64,000 nt of DNA from Pipra filicauda (lineage: Eukaryota; Chordata; Aves; Passeriformes; Pipridae), in assembly GCF_003945595.2 (NCBI RefSeq), contig NW_024104909.1:1178001-1242000 (forward strand), read 5' to 3'. Made by a program: the position numbers and the translations under genes. This document shows, in pieces, positions 1 to 11,200 of this stretch. Position 1 is the stretch's first letter. Every line of letters starts with the position of its first letter. The notes beneath the pieces are model-generated. The model was not told the origin of the DNA, searched no databases, and saw only the letters and a program-made list of their open reading frames with translations.

Positions 1-2984
1 TTGGCCACTGAGTGACCCCACAAATAATATCTGCACTGTCTGCTGGTGCCTGAGGGTGACAGAGGCTTCAAAAGGCTTTCCACCCAGTGTTAGGTTTTGA
101 ACTTCATGAAAATTGAGTGGATTGTAGGAAATTCAAGTTGCAACACAGCTGCTTGTAAGTAGAAGGGTTTTTTTTTTCTTTTTCTTTGAAACCAAAAGGT
201 ATTTCATTTGCACTCTGAAAAATGTCAATATTTTTTTCTGGAGGTCAGCAGCACCATTCCCAGCTTGGCATCCAGTCTGGAGGCATCTGTACTCCAAGCA
301 TTTTGCACCAACACTCCCACAGTGTGTGAGAAAGGGCACTGCTGGGGCTGGGTGCTCAGAGCAGCCCACACTGCTCTCCCTGGGCCAGAAAGCAGTGTTG
401 CCAGTGGCACACCAGGAGCTGCAGGGTAGTGAGGAAGAGGAGGAGATATTTCTCTCCACAGTACCAACCCCACTTCTCCTGTCCACAGGATCCCTCTCCC
501 CCCTCCCCACAGGGCTGGGGATGAAAACCTGACCAGCTGCTGGCACCCAGGAATCTGGTTTGTTCCCTAACAAGGGGATGCAGGTCCAGTGATCCACCCT
601 GGAAAGGCATTCCCCAAAGGGAATCCCTGTCCTCTCACTCCTGGCAGTTCCCTCTCTGGCTCCTGGCCAGGCCACCTGCATTTGAAACTCCGTGGGACTT
701 CGCTTGGGTTTCTGTGTTATTAATCCTCCCCAGACGAAATCCCAGGCCTTTCTGGACCTCTTCCCTGTTTGCTAGGACGGCTGCCAGGGCTGTGCCACTG
801 CTTCATGTCAGCACAGGAGGCACTGCAAAGCCCGTGTGTTTCCAGAGGGCAAGGAGAGCTCGGCTCTCCCTGCAAGGGCTGCAGTCTGATGCTCTCTGCT
901 GTGCTTGCCGGGCACTGGGATGCTTTCCTGGCATAAACACTGAACGAAGCAGGTCAAAATCAAATCATCTGTCTAGGTAACCAGCAATCCAGATAAACAC
1001 AGGCCTCTGTGCTCCTAGTGTGTCCCAGCTGTGCTCACAGAACAGGTAGGCAAGGTTAGGCAAGGGGCTGTGCTGGCTCAGAGCATTGCAGGGCTCCCCA
1101 GGGCCACATGTGGCCAGCAGTGGCCACAAGCACAGGCCAACACCACCATTTCCCTGCTTGGATTATAATCCATATACAGTGCAGCCCCATTTAACACCTC
1201 ATGACACAGGATCAGTGCTCCAAGGGAGCGCTGCATGTGCATGCAGGAGGGGATGCTGATGGAGATGAGGTGTTGAACGATCCTGTGCAGTGCCCGTGGG
1301 CTGCTCTGCACCACTCCTGGCCAGTGCAGAGCCAGCACTGCCTGGCTGTAATGGGCAGGTGTGTGGCTCACCAGGCTTTGAAGCAGTTTTAGCAAGCTGC
1401 AGCAGTAAAAGTGCTGCACTTCACATGCTGATGGATATCTATTTCATTGGGTCTTAACCATGTCTTGTGGCAAGATCACAGTTTCTCATGGGTTTCAAGC
1501 AGAAGGGAGGAAATTCCAGTTTCCAGCGGAGAAGAACGAAGCGAATTCATGTAATCACATGTTCACGTTAAACATAACAAGCACGAGGAAAGAGCTCTCC
1601 TTCAGCTGGTCCTCAGAGGCCACATTTCCAACAGGAGTACTCCCTGCAAGCATTCATGAGGGAGAAAGCAAACAAGGCTCTTGGGCTGGATGACCTGCTC
1701 CAGACCTGGACTGGTGGGTCCTCAGCAAAAAACTGCTGCCGTGCACCATCTCATGGTCGAGCAGTCAGAAGCTGGCCTTAAGTCACCTTATTCCATCTAT
1801 TTTAGGCTGGGAGGACTCAGTGCACTGAAGGAGAAACACCCTGGCTGGCAATGGCAGCAAGGTAGGTGTATTCTTTACCTGGAGGGTAAATTTTATCCAC
1901 CTCAGTGCAGATGCCTGCAGTTTGGGTAAAAGAATCCCACCCTGAATCCCACCCCAGAGACCTTGGGGGCTGGGCAGGGAAGCCCTCGGGGAATGGGAGT
2001 TTGTGGGATGGGGTTAGCAGTGCTGTCTGCAATAGTGCTGCAGACAGGAGCGAGAAATCACGTTTCAGTGACAGAGCTTTGCTTTCCTTGCAAAATGCAC
2101 ACACTATTGGCACGAGGCAAAGAACGAGCAGGGGTGGGTCAGATTCCCACTCCAGCTCCAGAGCGTTCCTCCTGGGAGATGCTGAAGGGCCCTGTGAGTT
2201 CATCTCTGCTCTGTTGCATTTACTGGACGCTTCTTTCCCCCTGTTTATGTGGTAGAAACATCTGAAAATAATTTGTGCCTTGTTAAGCTCCGCGGACGGT
2301 CAGGGTTCTGCGTGCAATTTGGTCTCCACCTCAGCCAGGACTAGCTGGGGCTGCTCTGTGTTTGCTCATTAGCTAACGAGACACGCTGTGGTGAGCAGGG
2401 CTCTCTGGGGGGCTGCCTCAGACGTGTGGCTGCCGTTTGCCGTGCGTGGGCACACGCAGGGGTGGGTGCGGTGCTGATGAGCTCACCCCGCGCAGGGAGC
2501 GCCGGCCCCTGCAACGGCGGCTCTCCCACTCCTCTGGATCACGCAGGTCGGCGGGGAAGACGCAGTAGGATGGTAAGGAACATCATCCCCCCAGTTATTA
2601 CTAATATTGAAAGCATCTGGAGCTGCGGGTTGGGGACCTGCTCAAGAAGGACGTGCGCGCTGCAGGCCTCGCTGGAGCTCCAGCAAAGCTCCGTGTGAGC
2701 AATACGTGCTGACCGGTGCTCTGGAGAGCATGGATGGAGAAATCTTCGGCAGCAATCCCAGGACAAAGGCGAGCACTGCTGAGCAATCGAGGTGGGAGGA
2801 TTCCCTCCAGAAAGGGGAAAATGATTAGGCTGGGAGGAAAGAAACAGCTTAGGGAAGGGATGATGCGCTAACCACATGGCTGGAGGAGGAGGTGTGAACA
2901 CTTGATGGGAAACGCAGGACTAAATGTGGGGGAACGGGGCAAAGAGAAGGTAAAGCGAAAGAGCAAGAAAGCCTGAGGGGACTG
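1..2984. other. Non-coding left flank upstream of RHBDF1
   Basis: No open frame here has recognisable protein similarity, and none is joined by plausible splice sites to another. The stretch at about 2280-2560 is richer in CpG than its surroundings and could be the shore of the RHBDF1 island or an unrecognised first exon. In other tetrapods MPG lies divergently upstream of RHBDF1, but no MPG exon was identified here, so it is probably further left. A T-run near 170-185 is the only low-complexity tract of note. Confidence 0.6.
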
Positions 2985-3302
2985 GTGGCATCGCAACCCA
3001 GCGTGTGCGAGGCTCAGTGGCGAAGGCTCCCGCGAGGGGCAGCGGGGCCAGGGCTTGGCAGCTCAGCGGTGCCCGGCCAAGGGGATTCCCGGCACGGGGA
3101 TCGCCCGGGCGCAGCGCTCCGGGGAAGCAGCGCTCCCACGCAGCCGCGGGGACACCCGGCGGGCCCGGCAGCTAAACCCCGCCACTCCGGCCCAGCCGAG
3201 GGGCCAAAGGGCGCTGCCCACCCCGGGCCGCGGGGGAAGGCGGGGGCTCGGGGCCGCGGGCGGGCCGGTGGCTTCCGCCCGGCGCGGCGCATTCCTACCC
3301 CG

Positions 3303-3309
3303 TGAGTCA
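3303..3309 (+). promoter_or_regulatory. AP-1/NF-E2-type motif TGAGTCA
   Basis: A perfect TGAGTCA lies inside the RHBDF1 island, about 150-200 bp upstream of the inferred start. This is the core of AP-1 and NF-E2/MAF sites. Binding is not shown by sequence alone. Confidence 0.35.
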
Positions 3310-3405
3310 GGGCGGCGCGGCGGGATGCGGCGTCCCGCGGCCCCGGGCGCTGGCAGCTCCCCGCCGGGACTCTCCCCGCCGAGCCGCGCTCGGGTCCCGG
3401 CTCCC

Positions 3406-3413
3406 ATTTGCAT
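3406..3413 (+). promoter_or_regulatory. Octamer motif ATTTGCAT
   Basis: A perfect octamer (POU-factor) motif sits in an otherwise AT-poor island just upstream of the inferred RHBDF1 transcription start. An AT-containing 8-mer in such sequence is unexpected by composition, but its function is inferred only. Confidence 0.35.
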
Positions 3414-3479
3414 GCCGAGGCTGTGAATGGCGTGCCCGCCCGGCCGGCCCCTGGCACGGGGGAGGAGTCTGCTCCGCGG

Positions 3480-3565
3480 GCCGAGCTCGGCGGCGCCGGT
3501 GCCTTAAGCCGAGCTGGGGGGGCGGCTCGAACCCGAGCGGCCGCTGCGCTTCGCCCGCCGGCACG
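3480..3565 (+). other. RHBDF1: RHBDF1 non-coding exon 1 (5' end approximate)
   Basis: The 3' boundary is set by the consensus donor GTGAGT at 3566. The 5' boundary is a guess from CpG-island position. The exon has no start codon in frame with the coding exon, so it is 5' UTR. It would splice to the acceptor at 18174/18175, whose exon carries 22 bases of leader before the ATG. Confidence 0.55.
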
Positions 3566-3573
3566 GTGAGTGC

Positions 3574-3611
3574 GGGGCCGGGGGGATGAGCGGGGGGATG
3601 GCCGGGAGGGG
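3574..3611 (+). repeat. G-quadruplex-type G-run cluster at the start of intron 1
   Basis: Runs of 4, 6, 6, 3 and 4 guanines on the non-template strand are separated by loops of 1-6 bases, starting 8 bases after the first splice donor. This fits the canonical four-run quadruplex pattern. Confidence 0.6.
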
Positions 3612-5194
3612 CGTCCGACCGGGGCCGGTGCCTGCCCGGCGGAGGTACCGGGACCGCGCCGCCCCAGCCGGGCAGGGAGCGGCCCCGGTCGGCCCGCGGG
3701 GGTGAGACCGTGGCCGGAGGCAGGTGCCGCCCCCGACCCCTGTGTTTGGATGTTGGGAGCTCGGCGATCCCGGTGCTTTCGGCTGTAGGTGAAGGTGCGC
3801 GTTCATGGCTTGTTTCAGCTGATCGGGTCCACCCCATCTCCACGCGTTCCCACCCATCCCTCCCCTGATGCTGGCACCCGTGGTTTGGCAGCCGCTCTGG
3901 GAGGTGAGCTGCTGGAAAACACACGGCTTTTTACGTGTAAAGGTTAGCTTTCCTGCTGGATCGAGTCCCTGAACGGAGTTCTCACACTGTGCGCTGCTGG
4001 CACGGAGCAGGGGATCACAGCAGCCTGACGCGAGCAAGAGCAAAGCTTTTTGCAGGATTACGCTCTCAGTGCCAAGTCCTTTTGGGTTCCTCAGCGAGCT
4101 ACCAGTCCTTCCCCCCATCGTGCCGCACACACATAGTGCCAAAGTGCCACTGAGACGTATTTTGCCTTGTGCTTTTCTCCAGTGTAACTCGGGAGAGATG
4201 AGTGGCAGCACAGAGGAGTTTTGTCCGGTGCCTGTCCTTGTGCACGGCTCGGTTCTGTGGCTGCTGCTTCTCTTGCAGGTTGGATTCGTGGCGGGGTGCA
4301 CGGTGTTGGTCAGGGATGTCTCCAGGCCGGGTCTCAGAGCGAGCAGGAAGTTGTTTCCTTTCTTCCTGTTTTTGTCCCTATGCCTGCTAATTTCCTTTGG
4401 GAAGAAAACTGTATTCTGCAGTAAAGGGAAAAAATAGTCACACGTAACGGGAAGGGACAAGGCAGCAAAGCCGAAGGTGCTTCTGAATGAATCATGGGAC
4501 AAGGAAGGAGCACGGGGTGTTAACTGCAGTAATGCTGATAGAGCAGCAAGGACAAGTTGCTGCCTTTGTGCTCTGACCATGGGGGTAAAAAGGACCCGCT
4601 TGGGACAAGCTGGAGAGGAGAGCCTTGGAAGGAGAATGGGATTTCCACTCCGGTGTGTGGATAGATGTTGCTCTCCAGCTCTTCCCTCTCAGTGGTGCAG
4701 GCTTTGCAGGAGGAGGTGATGACTCGTGTTAGATCGGTTGATACAGTTGGAAGACAGAGATGAACTTTCAGATACTTCCTTCAAGTTTTGATTGTTAAAA
4801 GGACTTTATGAAAGGGCTTGTCTGCCTTTTTTTCTTTAACCCTCTGTTGCTCTCATAACAGCTATCATCCCTCCCTCCTGCTGCATCCCTCTTATGTCCT
4901 TAGATCCTCGTGGCTGCCACTCGGCAGCCCAGATCTGCATTGTCCATCCATGTGTGGGCTCGTGGGGAACCTGTGCCATTCCTAGGATGGGACACTGCCA
5001 GCCTTCCAGGAGGTGCTGTGGGTTTGGAACAGGTCTCCAGCTCTGTTCTGGTCTCTGTGCCCCCTCCAGGAAGGCAGTGGTGTGTCCGTGGTGTCCCTGC
5101 TTCTGTACGTTCCCATGAAAGGAGGTTAATGCTGTGCAGCGTAAAAGCAACTCCCACAAAACTAGTTCTGCTCTGGGACTTCCCATGACAGCCC

Positions 5195-5216
5195 TTTTTT
5201 TTTTTTTTTTTTTTTT
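5195..5216. repeat. Poly-T tract (22 bases)
   Basis: This is an uninterrupted run of T within RHBDF1 intron 1. No retroposed gene body is seen on either side, so it is treated as a simple homopolymer. Confidence 0.9.
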
Positions 5217-8200
5217 AAGCAATCCACTTGCAAGAGATCTGCCTACAAACTGGCTTTTCAGGTTCTGGGGAAAGCCATGGGCTGGCCCCGGTCTCGGGAA
5301 TGTCTTGCTCTGTGCTGGATAGGCTTCAGCCAGGGGGATGAGCTTTGGATATGGGAGAGCTCTGCTCCCCTGCAAGCTCATCCTTCTCGTGGCTTGGTGC
5401 TGATGTGTCACCTCAGCCAGGAGTTATGTCCCTCGTCACTGGACTTGGCAGGCGGCTCGTTTCACTTTCGCGGCGGGGACTGAACCGAGGCTGCAGCTGA
5501 GCGAGGTCGCCAGGCAGGAATAGGAATTCCTTTTGGGGTCATCAGTCCTGTTCCTCTGGAATCCAGCCCCGGAGAGTAGCCAGCAAGTCCCAACATGTTC
5601 CCCTGGGAGAGGCAGGGTCTGCCGAGAGTGGCATGATAGGACAGTTTATTCTGGGCACAGAGCCCTCGTGCTCAGATATAATTAGTAAAGGTTTGATTCC
5701 GTTCAGTGTGTCGGATCTCAAGCACAGCCTGGTTGGTGCTGAAGGCCTGAGATGGGCAACATGACCAGGAGTACCGGGTTGTTTTCCTCTTCCGTTCAGT
5801 GTATCCAGTAGAAGGTTTGGCAGAGCACCCCATGTGCTGCTGGGGATGTGCCTGCCAAGTGGGACTGGCTGTGAGCTGAAGATCCCGACGTTTCTCTATC
5901 TGTAACTCTAGAGCTTTTATCCAGCAGAACAGTCTGTGATAAGATTCTTCCCTTGTGGTTGCTGCCTTTCTTCCTTAGCTATCTCTGGAGGCTTTGGCAT
6001 CCCGTGGAGACCATGTGCCTTTCTCAGAGGTTCCAGCATTAATTGTGACCTGATGTGACACTTCTATTAATTGCTGTTCCTGCAGCCACCAGCCTGTTGC
6101 CAGTATATGACCCATTTCAGTAGAAATGCCTAAAACTCGAGGATGGGTTCCTTCCTTAACATTTTCCCTGATCTCAGACGTGGATTAGTTTCCTTTCTTT
6201 TCAGCTGAAGAGGTGCTGGGCTCTAAGTCTAACATTTATTGTCATCTAGTTGGAATACAAGGGACACGAAATGAGCAGATCTCACTCTGTTACTGTGAGG
6301 TTGCCTCTGTGCTGCTGGGTATGTATGTGTTGTAGTTTTAAGTAACCCACAGAATGCATGTGTTGCCTGCCTGCTCAGAGAGCCGTGTTTTATCCTCTCT
6401 ACTGTGTGACAATGTCTCAGTGTGTGCTGGGGGTGCTGCAACCTGAATTTAGTTGGACTTGTGACTGACTAGTGGGTAAAACATCCCAGTGCTGCTGGAA
6501 GTTCTTCAGAGGAGGGGAAACCCCGGTGTCCAATGTCACAGAGGCAGTTGTCTCCCCAGTGATGGAGTTGTTTTTAGCTTTGTGGCTGACTTTTGTTTTG
6601 TTTTTGGTTTTTTTTTCTCTCTTTTTTTCTGTTTATTTTTTGATTTGTTCAGAACTAGCAGAAGAACCAGTTGAACTGAATGGACGTCAGGACCTGTTGC
6701 TTACTCTGCTAGGGTCCAGTAAGTCCCCTCTGAGAGAAAAGCATTTAGAAGGGACAGTCCCAGCCCTGCAGCTGTTAGTCCCAGGAGATTCAGTGGGCAG
6801 CAGGCAAGATTTAACCCTGGAAGGAAATGGATGTGTTAGGCAGCAGTTCCCATGGTCGTGCTGGCAGCTCTGTTTTCCATGTCCTTGGAGAACCCCAGCC
6901 TGATTTGGTGTGTGATGTTTGCTCGTGCCATCCAGGCCAGGTTGCACAGAGTGGTGCAGACCCTCCCTCCAGTGCCCTGTGAGATGGGCAGGCCTTGCCT
7001 GCCAACCTCTGTTTCCACAGGCAGGCTTGTCTGTGCCGCTGGGAAGTGAGGTTTCCACAGGGAGAAGTGGAAATCGCGTCTGTGCTGAGCTTGCCTATTG
7101 TCATATCTTTGTTACTTGAACTTCAGGGATTTCCGACTGTTTGCTCCTGATTTTGGTCCTGCTCATCCAGCTGCTGTCCAGGACCAGTTTAGGCCCACTT
7201 CAGATCACAGCTCTCATCCTTATTTCAGTCCATGCTGCTGTAGGAATGAGGAAGTGGGATTTTTTTTTTTTTTACTGTGTGTTGGGACGATGCCACAAGG
7301 AGCAAATTAGTAGCTGGGTTTTTGAACAAATCATCCGAACTATGGTCAAATCCTTTTGAATAACAAGCAGTGGCTGTTTCCCACTTGGTGAAGGCAGAGA
7401 GTTTATTCTTCACATTAACCTTAGCTGTCAGATCTCCTAAAGCTGTGGAGTGTATGTTCCATTGCTTGTGGGCTCTGTTTGCTGCAGAGACAGCAAATGT
7501 CAGATTGACATAAGGCTTGTTCTTGCTGTAATTTCCTTTGGGTGCACTCTTCAACTACGTAGATAAACAATTTATTTCTAATATAATTAAAGCTATTTTT
7601 TGCCCATCATAGGACTATGATGATACAGACCTGAGCAGCGGATGTGCTCTCAAATTCTGGGGCCTTCAGCAACAAACAGACCTTGCCTTAGAAATCAGAG
7701 CATCTCTAAAGCACAGTGTTTATTAAAGGAAGTGTAATTTCTTCCCAGTGAACTAAGAGGTATCATTGCACAATACTTCCCTGGCACAGTACAGCCTTCC
7801 CAAGGGGAGAAGAGATAGCAAGACGTGCCTGATCTTGCCTTTTCTGGAAAGCTTACCTTTGCCTCCTCCTCCCCTTCCTGTTTCCACTTCACTGAGAGCC
7901 AGCCCCTTGCTCTGCTGGTCAGCAGCAATCCCTGCTTTGAAGGTTTGCTTTCCTTTAAAAAGGAACAATCCCTATGAGGTCATCCTGAAGCTGCACAGGA
8001 CGCTGCTTTTACTGTTCTTCAGCTCTGGCACTTGGTTGGCTTTGGCTCAGTGAAAGTTAGACCAGCTTGAATTTTAAAATCTTGAGGGCTCAGACGGCGG
8101 GATTGACAAATAGAGCTTCCGAATTTCGGGATTTACTGCCCTGTAGCAATCAGCACATGTGAGGTAGGTTTCTCTCTTGCTTAAATTCAAAGCCTTAAAG

Positions 8201-11200
8201 TGAACTGTAGAAGACAACAGACTGTGAGTTGTGCCAAAAAGTGTGAGTGTTCCTTCTTTTTCTCTGGCTGCTCTGGGACTGTAATTTCAGGGAGAGCAGT
8301 GAGAAAGAATGTGCCATTCACTCAGACTGAAGAAGTACGGTTCACTTAGATTTTTAATATTGTCTTTTTGCTAAAACCAAGTTAGAATTATGGTTATTTC
8401 TATTTGAGTTGGTGCACTGGGCACACATGGATATACACAGGTGTTCACACACCTGCAGAGCAAGACAAGCTCTTCCTGCAACTGCTTTCCAGTTAGACCC
8501 AGTAGGAGATGTGTGTGCTTGGCTGTTGGGCACTAGCCAGGGTAGAAATTAGAGCATCAGAGTGGCAGACAAGCTCTCCTGTGTCCCTGGCTGCTACATT
8601 AGCTGATGCTGAAGAAGAGCATCTCCAGCCAAACCAGCTCTGCTCCGAGTCCTTGGCTATTTAATTGTTCCTTTGAAGGATCTCCCTTGGGCCTCGTTAC
8701 TTATTCCCTTACTGGGACCCAGGTGGACAGAGGTATGGTGGTGCTGGAGAAAGCAGGGGTGTGATGGGGGGTGAGGATGCTCTGAGTTTGAAAGGAACAT
8801 GCAGAGAAAGCTGTTCTGAGTGGCTCTGCAGCTTCCATCCTTCCTGAATGTGAAGTGTGTCTTCTGGTGGCTCCAGCGTTTGTTATTGTTATTTCCTCTA
8901 AGATTTTTTTAGGTTGCTATTCAACGTGGTTTTATGTAACTTTCCGTAGGAAATGTTGTCATTTGTGGTAGTTTTGATCTCCTTTGCCATTGAAGCCTTT
9001 TTATTTAGCACAACAAACAGTGATTTTTAGCTGTTTTTAGTACCCAGAGTTATTGCTGTGGAGGATGGGTGGCTTTTGGTCTCACGTAATTTTTGGTTTG
9101 GCCTATTGTGATCTTTTCAGGGGAGGTTGCTGGTTTTGGCAGTTGCTTTTGCATCAATTGTTTATTGATCTCATATTTTCTAAATGAACAATGCTGGAAT
9201 CACTAAGAGGCATTAATTTACCAAGAAAATTGTTCTTGGGGTGGATGCATGAGCATCAGCTATTCCAAAAGCAACCAGAGCCAGTGTTTATTGCTCTCCT
9301 GAGCTTCATCCCAGTGATGTTTTCCTATCTTTCCTTGTGTCCTGAACCCTTGCAGTACTTGTGATGAATATGAGAGCTGGTAGAAAAAACTTGAAAATTC
9401 AGTATTTCAATGAAAAATGATACCTTTGTTGGGTTTGTCTTCTGTTTCCTAATGTGGGATTGTGGCTACACTGACAAAAGCATTTCTGTGACTCTCACCT
9501 TGCTGTATAATTGAGGCAGTGACTGTGTCCGTGGTACTTGTGGGTCAGCCAGTACTTTACAGGACATCTATTTTACTAGTAATGGAAGTAAATCTGAAAC
9601 AGGGTCTTCTGAAGCCCCATTGAATTGTTTAAATGAGTTAAATGTGCACTAAAATAGTTTCTGAGATCACATTTTCCTGCTTCTTTGTTAATGAGGAGCT
9701 GAAGAATAAAGAGCACTGAGACAACTGTGCTTTGAGGCTGCTGGGGACCCCAGAGCAGAGGGCTCCACTAACCCAGCAGGCAGCTGTGGTTACCTTTGAG
9801 TAGCGTTCAGGAACAAGATGATCCTTCCTCTGGATGCAGTTCCAGTGCTGGCAGTCAGTTGTTTATAGCTGGAACTGTTAATATTTGAGTTGTTAATGTG
9901 ACTACACTCGTTATCCATTCTGGCTGCGTTCTCTGTGGCACTGGAGCAGTGGTGTCATCCTGGGTTCCTGAGATACATCAGCCATCTGGTAGCTGGTAAT
10001 GGATCTCTTGGTGGAGACCAGCTGTTTTGCTGGCACTGTGGCTGTTGGATGTGGTGGCAGGCTGGTGCTCTCTGGGCAAAGCTGCAGGGCGTGTTCATGG
10101 GCAAACACAAACGGGGTGAAGACACCCAAGTACTCCCGAAGGGTTTCCACTCCCTCTCCCATTGTTGGCTGTGTTTTACATGCAGGCCATTCCCCTTGCT
10201 GGTATCCAGGCAGGTTGTAGATGGCTCTGGGTTGGGTTTGCTCTGGAAGGTGGAGCTGATGATGGCTCATCACCTGGGCCCTGTGTGGGCTCTGGTGCAC
10301 GGGTGTGCTTGGCCGGGGCTGTGAACCGGCCTCTGTCATTGGGGCCACACATGTTTAGGAGATGGAAAAGACCCCTCTGCCCAGCCTGCTCTGCTTGGCT
10401 CCCTTCCACCTAGTTCCTTGTGGGTGCTCCAGGCAGAGAAAATTCCTCCCTTGGGAACCCCTCAGTAGAAGCTGCCCATGGGTGAGGCTTGGCTGTCATC
10501 TCTGGAGAAATCCGTGAATGGTTTGGATGTTTTCCCATCTAATGACCCCACCAAAAAAATTCACTCTGCCTCTGCTGATACAGTAGTATTTTTATTCCTG
10601 CTGCACTCAACACCTGCACTGAGGGCACTTCTCAGAAGGTTATTTAAGCATCAAGAGATGCCGAACCCACCACCTCCCTGAGATAATTGTTGGCTTCCCA
10701 CAGCACTACAAGTGAGAGTTTCTGGCCCTGTTTTCATGATCACTTCAAACTGTACTGCCTTCAGAAGCAGTCCAGTCATCTGGCTCCAGCTGCTCTGTTT
10801 GTTCCTGCTTCTTCCCCTTTCCTTCTGCTGGCACAAGTGTTTGTGGAGCCATGTGGGAAGGAGCTTGGGCTGGAACAGGCCGTTTCCTTTGCTGAGCTCG
10901 TGTGGGTTGGTTCCCAGTGTGCATCACCCGACAGCTGTGGAGCAGCACGAGGAGAGGGGCAGCACAGAGGGCTGGGGCACTGCTTCTTCTGGCCTCTTGC
11001 ATATCAAGAGGCTTTGACATCTTCATAGTTTGAATTTTGAGTGTTGGTTTCTGTTATGTTGCTACTATTCTGCCTTTTGTCTGCTGCAACGAAAGGACTT
11101 CAAAGGTCAGAGTCTGTTGCCTGTGTGTTTGCAGGTTGCAGTTGTGGGTCATCTTTTAACCTGTGTTTGAAGAAATTCAACTACGCTTGTACAGACAAAG

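Larger units (their letters stand above)
2985..3760 (+). promoter_or_regulatory. RHBDF1: CpG-island promoter of RHBDF1
   Basis: This stretch is extremely GC- and CpG-rich compared with the AT-richer DNA on both sides. It ends at a clear splice donor (GCACG|GTGAGT at 3565/3566) about 14.6 kb upstream of the first coding exon. No TATA box stands out, so dispersed CpG-island initiation is likely. The transcription start is inferred at about 3440-3510. The island contains a TGAGTCA motif and an octamer motif, listed separately. Confidence 0.8.

Noticed and set aside
3504..4580. 358-codon - strand open frame over the RHBDF1 CpG island
   Set aside because: It spans the first exon and donor in antisense, in a GC-rich island, and has no recognisable domain or partner exons.
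5195..5216. Poly-T as the tail of an inverted processed pseudogene
   Set aside because: No gene-like body or target-site duplication could be seen next to it.
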